A stretch of 18,293 nucleotides of DNA from contig CAYRHS010000054.1 in the NCBI GenBank assembly GCA_964424125.1, positions 1-18,293 of the forward strand, in the 5' to 3' direction. The position numbers were made by a program, and so were the translations under genes. Shown here piece by piece: positions 13,161 through 18,293 of this stretch (within the stretch, counting starts at the first letter, position 1; the number at the start of each line of letters is the position of its first letter). This DNA is from CAYRHS01 sp964424125 (GTDB lineage: Bacteria; Actinomycetota; Acidimicrobiia; IMCC26256; JAOSJL01). Under the pieces are notes generated by a model. The model was not told the origin of the DNA. It ran no database searches and worked only from the letters and a program-made list of their open reading frames with translations.

Positions 13161-14380
13161 TGCCGAGTCGCCGCAGGCTGGCTCGCCTGGCTCTCGTCGC
13201 CGGGGGTGCCCTCGCGATCGGTCTCACCTGGGTGCTCGATCCGCACGGGGACCCGTGGCAAGCCGCGCTCCTGGGATGGGGCGTGATGATCGGCGAGCAG
13301 TTGGTGTTGCGGCCGGAGCGCGGTCCCGAGGTCCCGGCGTCTCACGCGGTGGTGCTCGTGGCGCTCCGGGTGCTGCCCGCGCCGGTGTTCGTGGCCACCG
13401 TCGCCCCCGCACTCACCGCCGGTGCCCTCGTGCGCGGGAACCTCGATGGGTGCCGCGCTGCACTCGTCGCGCAACGACTTCTGGCCGCAGGGGCCGCGGT
13501 GGCGGCCTTGGTCGCGGTGGAGGACGCTGCTCCCGGCGCGTCCACTCCGTGGGTTCTCGCCGCGCTCGCCGCGGCGGCGCTCGCGCAGCTCGGTGTCGAC
13601 GGGCTGGCCGCGCGCCTTCGGGGCCAGACCCCCGCACCCCACCTGCGGGACCGGGCGGCGGGCCTGGGCGTCGCGACGAGCGGTGTGCTCATGGCCCTGG
13701 TCGTGGCGGGGACCCCGGGCGCGCCGGGACCGGGAGGCGTGACCGCGACCGTGCTGGCCGTCCCGCTCCTCGCCGCCTGGTACGCCGATCGGCTCGCGGG
13801 GAGCGCCCGCCGGAACCACCGCCAGACCGTCGACGCGCTGGCGATGCTCCCCGAGCTGGGAGGCCACGACCTGCCGGGTCGTACGGACCGGGTGACCGGC
13901 CTCGCGGTCGCGGTCGGTGAGGAGCTCGACCTCACACGGGCCGAGCTCGAGGATCTCGAGGCGGCCGCGCGCCTCCATCGGTTGGGCGTGGTCTGCTTGG
14001 ACGACGACGTCGGACCGCAGGCGGCGCCGGCGGGGGTCGCCGTTCCGGTTGCCGAGGCGACGGCGTCGATCCTGCAGGAGGCCGGACGCCTCGAGCGCGC
14101 GGGCGCGCTGGTCGACGTGGCCGCCCGCCCCCCGAGCGTGATCCTCCGTGCCGACGGTGCCGACGGTGCCGACGGTGCCGACCGTGCCGACGATCCGCGG
14201 GGCGCGGCCGTGCTCCGGGCGGTGTCGGCCTTCTGCGACCTCTCCCGGGCGGACTCCGAGCGGGCGGCGCACGCGCTTCGGCGACTGGGTTCGGGTTCCG
14301 TCCACGATCCGGCGGTCGTCGCCGCGCTCGAGCGCGTCCTGGGGCGCGGGGACCGGGCCCACCCACCGAGTCCCTCCTAG
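13157..14380 (+). CDS. membrane-anchored pseudo-HD-GYP protein, paralogue of the preceding gene
   Basis: The protein has 407 aa. The start overlaps the stop of the HD gene (ATGA), so the two are made together. Residues 1-215 form a membrane domain that resembles the one in the preceding protein (for example ALLGWGVMIGEQLVL beside LLLGALVAVAENRAV). Residues 222-396 keep the HD-GYP outline but not its chemistry. GRTDRVTGLAVAVGEELDLT replaces the first His with Arg242, and LHRLGVV (273-279) replaces HD-x-GK, so the metal ligands are lost. AVSAFCDLSRADSERAAHAL stands where VADAYDAMTS-x-R is expected, and GSVHDPAVVAALERVL closes the fold. Between these, the HHE/DGxGYP segment is replaced by a (Ala-Asp-Gly) repeat. 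It is most likely a catalytically dead partner or regulator of the upstream protein, perhaps in a heterodimer. Family assignment rests on alignment by eye. Confidence 0.7.
   Translation: MMPSRRRLARLALVAGGALAIGLTWVLDPHGDPWQAALLGWGVMIGEQLVLRPERGPEVPASHAVVLVALRVLPAPVFVATVAPALTAGALVRGNLDGCRAALVAQRLLAAGAAVAALVAVEDAAPGASTPWVLAALAAAALAQLGVDGLAARLRGQTPAPHLRDRAAGLGVATSGVLMALVVAGTPGAPGPGGVTATVLAVPLLAAWYADRLAGSARRNHRQTVDALAMLPELGGHDLPGRTDRVTGLAVAVGEELDLTRAELEDLEAAARLHRLGVVCLDDDVGPQAAPAGVAVPVAEATASILQEAGRLERAGALVDVAARPPSVILRADGADGADGADRADDPRGAAVLRAVSAFCDLSRADSERAAHALRRLGSGSVHDPAVVAALERVLGRGDRAHPPSPS
14148..14192 (+). repeat. 9-bp minisatellite (five units) inside the pseudo-HD gene
   Basis: Five head-to-tail copies of GTGCCGACG, with one base change in the fourth, run from 14148 to 14192. 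They are in frame and encode RADGADGADGADRADDP (about residues 331-347). The unit length is a multiple of three, so copy-number change would keep the frame. It sits exactly where an active HD-GYP protein has its GYP loop. Confidence 0.9.
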
Positions 14381-14428
14381 GATCAGCGGGTCCGAGGGTC
14401 GAACCGGCCCCGCGAGGGAGGGGAAGCA

Positions 14429-15244
14429 GTGGGCGACACCGAGGCCGCGCCGAGGGGGGACGAGGCCTTGACCGAGGTCCGCTACGCCGTCGACAAAGCG
14501 GTAGCACGCATCACGATCGACCGGCCGGAGCGGCGCAACGCCATGTCGTTCACCGTCCTGCGCGAGCTGCGCGCGGCCTTCGATGCTGCGAAGCGAGAAG
14601 AAGCCGTCCGGGTCGTCGTGCTCACGGGCGCGGGGGACAAGGCGTTCTGCGCCGGTGCCGACCTCGGCGGGATCGCCGACAACGCGGGACCGGCCCAGGT
14701 CCACGAGGCCCGGGGCGGGATCGCGGAGCTGTTCCGTGACCTGTGGCGGCTGGGTAAGCCTGTCATCGCCCGGGTTCGCGGATACGCCCTCGCCGGCGGC
14801 TTCGGACTCGCGATGGCGTGCGACTTCGTGATCGCGGCCGACGACGCCACGTTCGGAACGCCCGAGATCAACGTCGGGCTGTGGCCGTACACGATCACCG
14901 TTCCGCTCTTGCGCTCGATGCCGCCCAAGCGAGCGCTCGAGTTGATGGCGACCGGCCGACGTGTGGACGCCGCCGAGGCGGAGCACATCGGTTTCGTGAC
15001 ACGCGTCGTTCCCGTCGACGAGCTCGACGACGCCGTCGACGAGCTGGCCGCGACGCTGGCCGAGAAGTCGCCGCTGATCCTGCGATGGGGCCGGGATTCC
15101 TTCTACCGGGTCCTCGACGAACGTGCGGACGACGCGCTCGACTACCTCCACGCCATGCTCTCGGTCACCTCGACCACCGAGGACACGGCCGAAGGTGTGA
15201 CCGCCTTCGCCGAGAAGCGCCCGCCGAGGTGGACCGGCCGGTGA
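14429..15244 (+). CDS. enoyl-CoA hydratase/isomerase family protein (crotonase fold)
   Basis: The protein has 271 aa. The GTG at 14429 follows GAGGGAGGGG (14414-14423), a strong ribosome-binding site. Crotonase hallmarks are ITIDRPERRNAMS, the oxyanion-hole segment KAFCAGADLGG (71-81), GYALAGGFGLAMACDFVIA (118-136) and ATFGTPEINVGLWP (140-153). Compared with rat mitochondrial enoyl-CoA hydratase, the second catalytic glutamate is kept (Glu146 in TPEINVG) but the first is Gly126. This is common in family members and leaves hydratase, isomerase or other acyl-CoA chemistry open. The stop overlaps the carboxylase start by four bases (GTGA), so it is the first gene of an acyl-CoA carboxylase operon that also holds a biotinyl domain and a second crotonase. 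It probably handles an unsaturated acyl-CoA in a degradation route. Confidence 0.9.
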   Translation: MGDTEAAPRGDEALTEVRYAVDKAVARITIDRPERRNAMSFTVLRELRAAFDAAKREEAVRVVVLTGAGDKAFCAGADLGGIADNAGPAQVHEARGGIAELFRDLWRLGKPVIARVRGYALAGGFGLAMACDFVIAADDATFGTPEINVGLWPYTITVPLLRSMPPKRALELMATGRRVDAAEAEHIGFVTRVVPVDELDDAVDELAATLAEKSPLILRWGRDSFYRVLDERADDALDYLHAMLSVTSTTEDTAEGVTAFAEKRPPRWTGR

Positions 15245-16833
15245 CGCCGGATCGACCCCGCGCGACGGGCGGCGGCGACGTCCACGACTGGGGCCCGCTC
15301 GTCGGCGACCTCGACGAGCGCCGGAACCGTGCCGAGGCGATGGGCGGACCCGATCGCGTCGCTCGCCAGCGCGAGCTCGGCAAGCTCCCGGTGCGGGAAC
15401 GACTCGAGCTGTTCTGCGACGAGGGCAGCTTCGTCGAGTACGGCGAGCTCGCCGACCACATGGACCCGGGGCTCGGCGACCGCTACCTGGCCGCCGACGG
15501 CGTCGTCACCGGGGTCGGCGCGGTCGACGGCCGCCCCGTGGCGATCATCGCCTACGACTTCACGGTGATGGCCGGCTCGATGGGAGTCGTCGGCGAACGC
15601 AAGACCGCGCGCATGCGCGACCTCGCGCTGCGGCAGCGGATCCCCGTGGTGTGGCTGCTGGATTCCGCCGGCGCGCGGATCCAGTCCACGTCGGGATCGC
15701 AGTTCGCGGGTGCGGGCGCGCTGTTCCGCGAGCAGGTCGCGCTGAGCGGCGTCGTGCCCATGGTCGCGGCGATGCTCGGGCACTGCGCCGCCGGCACCGC
15801 CTACATCCCCGCGCTCGCCGACTTCGTCCCCATGGTGAGGGGTACGTCGTCGATGGCGCTCGGGGGCCGCCACCTCGTGAAGGCAGCTGTCGGCGAGGAC
15901 GTGAGCGAAGAGGAGATGGGCGGTTCGCAGGTCCACACGAAGATCTCGGGCGTTGCCGACCTCGAGGTGGCCGACGACGCGGAGTGCCTCGCGACCGTGC
16001 GGCGGTACCTGTCCTTCTTCCCGGCCAACAACGGCGAGGCGCCACCGGTGCGGGAGGTCGGCGATCCTCCCGAGCGTCGCGTGGAGGAGCTCTACGACAT
16101 CGTCCCGACGGCGCCGCGGCGCGCCTACGACATGCGCTCGGTCGTCGAGGCGATCGTCGACGACGGCGACGTGTTCTGGATGAAGCCGGAGTGGGCCCGC
16201 AACGTCGTGACCGGCTTGGCGCGCATGGCCGGCCAGCCGGTGGGTGTGATCGGCAACCAGCCCATGGTGCTCGGGGGAGCGCTCGACGTCGACGCGGCCG
16301 ACAAGGTGGCGCGTTTCGTCTGGCTCTGCGACGCCTTCGGCCTGCCGTTGGTGTTCCTCCACGACGTGCCCGGGTTCATCGTCGGGTCGGCAGTCGAGAA
16401 GCAAGGAATCATCCGCCACGGAGCGAAGATGCTCTTCGCGGTCTCGGAGGCGACCGTGCCCAAGATCAGCGTGGTCATGCGCAAGAGCTACGGAGCCGGC
16501 TACTTCGTGATGAACGGCCTCGAGTACGAGGCCGACTACCTCGTTGCGTGGCCGACGGCCGAGATCGCGGTGATGGGGCCCGACGGCGCGGTGAACATCA
16601 TCCACCGCAAGACGCTCGAGGCCGTGCCCGAGGAGGAGCGCGCGCAGCGGCGGATCGAGCTCGCCGAGGAGATCCGCGCTCGCATCGACCCCTACGTTGC
16701 CGCGGGTCACGCCCTAGTGGACGACGTCATCGATCCGGCCGATACGCGCAAGGCCGTCGTCGAGGGCTTGCGCGTGGCCCGCACCAAGCAGGTCCAGCGC
16801 CCCGCGCGCAAGCATGGCGTGCTCCCCGTCTGA
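15241..16833 (+). CDS. biotin-dependent acyl-CoA carboxylase, carboxyltransferase (beta) subunit
   Basis: The protein has 530 aa from the GTG at 15241. The N-terminus DRVARQRELGKLPVRERLEL and DEGSFVEYGELADH are typical of the PccB/AccD/MCC-beta family, and the length is normal. The N-half contains LDSAGARIQST and the first oxyanion site GHCAAGTAYIPALADF (180-195). The C-half contains VFLHDVPGFIVGSAVEKQGI and VVMRKSYGAGYFVM, then PDGAVNII. It transfers a carboxyl group from biotin to an acyl-CoA in the cytoplasm. The substrate (propionyl-, methylcrotonyl- or another acyl-CoA) cannot be fixed by eye; CAAG in place of the usual CAGG and YGAGYFVM differ slightly from typical PccB. No biotin carboxylase gene is in the window, so the alpha subunit must be encoded elsewhere. 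The neighbouring biotinyl-domain gene supports the assignment. Confidence 0.92.
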   Translation: MTPDRPRATGGGDVHDWGPLVGDLDERRNRAEAMGGPDRVARQRELGKLPVRERLELFCDEGSFVEYGELADHMDPGLGDRYLAADGVVTGVGAVDGRPVAIIAYDFTVMAGSMGVVGERKTARMRDLALRQRIPVVWLLDSAGARIQSTSGSQFAGAGALFREQVALSGVVPMVAAMLGHCAAGTAYIPALADFVPMVRGTSSMALGGRHLVKAAVGEDVSEEEMGGSQVHTKISGVADLEVADDAECLATVRRYLSFFPANNGEAPPVREVGDPPERRVEELYDIVPTAPRRAYDMRSVVEAIVDDGDVFWMKPEWARNVVTGLARMAGQPVGVIGNQPMVLGGALDVDAADKVARFVWLCDAFGLPLVFLHDVPGFIVGSAVEKQGIIRHGAKMLFAVSEATVPKISVVMRKSYGAGYFVMNGLEYEADYLVAWPTAEIAVMGPDGAVNIIHRKTLEAVPEEERAQRRIELAEEIRARIDPYVAAGHALVDDVIDPADTRKAVVEGLRVARTKQVQRPARKHGVLPV

Positions 16834-16854
16834 CCGCCACCGCCGACCCGGCAC

Positions 16855-16860
16855 TAGCAT
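16855..16860 (+). promoter_or_regulatory. -10 element for a leaderless biotinyl-domain transcript
   Basis: TAGCAT (TANNNT pattern) ends eight bases before the GTG at 16869. A transcript starting about seven to eight bases after the box would begin at or next to the GTG itself, i.e. leaderless. There is no Shine-Dalgarno before this GTG, which supports leaderless initiation. It would be an internal promoter, allowing the carrier protein and the second crotonase to be made separately from the carboxylase. Confidence 0.45.
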
Positions 16861-16868
16861 CCGGCCCC

Positions 16869-17087
16869 GTGCACGAGATCCGGGCAGAGATCGCGGCCAA
16901 CGTGTGGCAGGTCGTCGCCGAGGTGGGGACGATGGTCGCCGAGGGCGACGAGATCGTCATCCTCGAGTCGATGAAGATGGAGATCCCGGTTGCCACGACC
17001 GTGCCCGGGGTCCTTCGCGAGCTCCACGTCGCGCCCGAGCAGCAGGTGCAGGAGGGCGACCTCATCGCGCTGATCGACGAGTCGTGA
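16869..17087 (+). CDS. stand-alone biotinyl (BCCP-like) domain protein
   Basis: The protein has 72 aa and is a minimal biotin/lipoyl attachment domain. Residues VWQVVAEVGTMVAEGDEIVI lead to the biotinylation hairpin LESMKMEIPV, with Lys36 as the acceptor, and VPGVLRELHV...VQEGDLIALID closes the flattened beta-barrel. It carries carboxybiotin between a biotin carboxylase and a carboxyltransferase. In most actinobacterial systems this domain is fused to the alpha chain; here it is free, directly behind the carboxyltransferase gene (35-base gap). The stop overlaps the next start (GTGA), so it is translated together with the second crotonase gene. Small size and the intact ESMKM motif make the call secure. 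Confidence 0.93.
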   Translation: MHEIRAEIAANVWQVVAEVGTMVAEGDEIVILESMKMEIPVATTVPGVLRELHVAPEQQVQEGDLIALIDES

Positions 17088-17917
17088 CCGCCGAGCGCGA
17101 ATCGATGATCCACTGGGAGCGGCGTGGGCGGGTCGCGCTGGCCACGCTCGACCGCCACGACCGACGCAACGCGCTCCACGCGGAGGGTTGCGACGAGCTG
17201 CGTGGACATCTCGCCGACGCCGGCGACGTCAGAGCGGTGGTGATCACCGGCGCGGGCTCGGCGTTCTGCGCCGGTGCCGACCTGGGCACTCGGTTCGAGC
17301 TGCTGCCGCCGTCGTCCGAGGAGCAGGAGGCGGGCGGTGAGTGGCACGAGGAGCGCCGCGACACGTTCCGGCCCGCGTTCGAGGAGTTGCTCGACGTGAT
17401 CGTGCACCATCCGGCCCCGGTGATCGCCGCCATCCACGGGCCCGCGATCGGTGCAGGAACCCAGCTTGCGGTCGCCTGCGATCTTCGGGTCGTCGGCCCC
17501 GACGCCACCTTCGGGATCCCGGCCGGGAAGCTGGGCATCCACCTGCACTGGACCAACATCGAGCGACTCGTCCAGCTCGTGGGCCCGGCGCACGCGCGTG
17601 ACCTGTTGCTCTCGAGCCGGATCGTCGACGTCGACGATGCGGACCGCATGGGCCTCGTGTCCCGTCGCGAGGACGATCCGATCGCCGTGGCCGTCGAGTG
17701 GGCGGAGGAGCTCGCCGGCCTCGCCCCACTCACGGTCGCGGGTCACAAGCGCGCGCTCGAGCTGGTCGCAGAGCGCGGGTCGCTGCTGCCCGGCCGCGAC
17801 GACGACGCGATCGCGGACATCGACGCGCTCGAGCAGCAGGCGTTCGACAGCGACGACGTCGTCGAAGGGATGCAGGCGTTCGCGGAGAAGCGTCAGCCCG
17901 AGTTCCGCGGTCGCTGA
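17084..17917 (+). CDS. crotonase-fold protein lacking both classical catalytic glutamates
   Basis: The protein has 277 aa from the GTG at 17084, overlapping the biotinyl gene stop (GTGA). The crotonase fold is clear: ATLDRHDRRNALH, the oxyanion-hole segment SAFCAGADLGTRF (59-71), IHGPAIGAGTQLAVACDLRV (117-136) and ATFGIPAGKLGI (141-152). At the two catalytic Glu positions of enoyl-CoA hydratase it has Gln127 (GAGTQ) and Ala147 (IPAGKLG). It is therefore unlikely to be a standard hydratase and may be an isomerase, hydrolase or decarboxylase of the superfamily, some of which use other residues. The C-terminus VVEGMQAFAEKRQPEFRGR is typical of trimer-forming members. Position after a carboxylase and biotin carrier suggests an acyl-CoA or carboxy-acyl-CoA substrate. 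Confidence 0.88.
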   Translation: MTAERESMIHWERRGRVALATLDRHDRRNALHAEGCDELRGHLADAGDVRAVVITGAGSAFCAGADLGTRFELLPPSSEEQEAGGEWHEERRDTFRPAFEELLDVIVHHPAPVIAAIHGPAIGAGTQLAVACDLRVVGPDATFGIPAGKLGIHLHWTNIERLVQLVGPAHARDLLLSSRIVDVDDADRMGLVSRREDDPIAVAVEWAEELAGLAPLTVAGHKRALELVAERGSLLPGRDDDAIADIDALEQQAFDSDDVVEGMQAFAEKRQPEFRGR

Positions 17918-17930
17918 CCCTCGGTACTGC

Positions 17931-18293
17931 TCAGGCCGAGTTCCGGACGTTCCGTCCCACCACCGCGACCAGCGTCACGACCAGGACCACCCCCCACACG
18001 ATCCCGAGCGCGGTGAGCACGGCGGTCTGGTAGTCGAGTGGTCGCAGCGTCGGGTTGTTGGGGTTGCCGCCCAGACCGAACAGGGGGATGGCGCCGACGA
18101 GGAGGACCGCGGCACTGATCGCGCAGCCGATCGTGATCGGCGTGCGGACGCGGGCCGGGAGGAGCCGCGCGGCCAGGGCGCCGAGGGCGAAGAGGGCCGG
18201 CGCCACGAGCGCGTCGTGGAGGACATCCGCGCCCACCAGGTACACGAGCCAGTTGACGAGATCGCTGCCGTCGATGTTGCGCACGAGCCCGAC
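17931..18293 (-). CDS. integral membrane protein, partial at window end
   Basis: The frame is open to the window edge; a GTG at 18284 is a possible start but the in-frame residues upstream (VGL) leave open that the protein begins outside. At least 117 aa are visible. They contain three hydrophobic segments (about 23-42, 49-70 and 86-110, counted from the GTG). Between the second and third lies a conserved-looking loop GLGGNPNNPTLRPLDYQTAV. It ends shortly after VAVVGRNVRNSA. No family name is recognised. It converges with the second crotonase gene, 13 bases away, and has no evident functional link to it. Confidence 0.65.
   Translation of the reverse strand, partial: VGLVRNIDGSDLVNWLVYLVGADVLHDALVAPALFALGALAARLLPARVRTPITIGCAISAAVLLVGAIPLFGLGGNPNNPTLRPLDYQTAVLTALGIVWGVVLVVTLVAVVGRNVRNSA

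Noticed and set aside
14148..14192. CRISPR-like array
   Set aside because: Units are 9 bp, directly adjacent without spacers and in frame within a coding gene; this is a minisatellite.
13091..15151. Very long minus-strand open frame antisense to the pseudo-HD and crotonase genes
   Set aside because: Its translation is Arg/His/Gly/Asp-rich with no motifs, while the plus strand carries clear protein families here; long antisense frames are expected at this GC content.

Overview
The window is very GC-rich, with codon third positions almost all G or C, GTG starts, TANNNT-type -10 boxes close to start codons, an NDMA-type zinc alcohol dehydrogenase, a biotin-dependent acyl-CoA carboxylase and TetR/crotonase genes. 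This points to a chromosomal segment from an actinomycete, perhaps of the Acidimicrobiia type; the class is inference. No rRNA, tRNA, transposase, integrase, phage gene or CRISPR array was seen.

Layout. (1) 1-307: the 3' part of a marC-type membrane protein gene with an internal deletion and frame change, facing a minus-strand block across a possible terminator hairpin. (2) 352-4772, minus strand, transcribed from right to left: a protein kinase fused to a C-terminal BRCT domain, a DUF1697 protein, a polytopic GT-C type mannosyltransferase-like protein, and a beta-helix protein whose signal peptide and lipobox lie in other frames. (3) 4884-7024, plus strand: a FetA/FetB-type ABC pair (putative metal exporter), then a TetR regulator with a nearly leaderless promoter. 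(4) 7047-11261, minus strand, closely packed: a conserved two-part hypothetical protein, a GT4 glycosyltransferase, a two-helix membrane protein overlapping it, an NDMA-type alcohol dehydrogenase and an aldo/keto reductase. (5) 11262-11813: a gap of about 550 bp that is not empty. It holds a 22-bp tandem repeat, an AT-richer dyad, a perfect 21-bp inverted repeat and a 31-codon ORF with a near-ideal Shine-Dalgarno. (6) 11814-14380, plus: two overlapping membrane-anchored HD-GYP-like proteins. The first keeps the HD metal centre but has a broken GYP loop. The second keeps the fold but has lost the metal ligands, and a 9-bp minisatellite sits where the GYP loop should be. (7) 14429-17917, plus, start/stop overlapped: crotonase, carboxyltransferase beta subunit, a 72-aa stand-alone biotinyl domain, and a second crotonase lacking both classical catalytic glutamates. 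(8) 17931-18293, minus: a membrane protein running off the end.

How the parts may work together. Region 7 looks like an acyl-CoA carboxylation/degradation module; the biotin carboxylase subunit must come from elsewhere. Region 4 mixes alcohol/aldehyde redox enzymes with a glycosyltransferase, so co-transcription need not mean one pathway. The best candidates for something undescribed are the HD/pseudo-HD pair with its structured, peptide-encoding leader, and the kinase-BRCT fusion. Three places (marC, the beta-helix N-terminus, the 9-bp repeat) carry indel-type changes that could be real or assembly artefacts.
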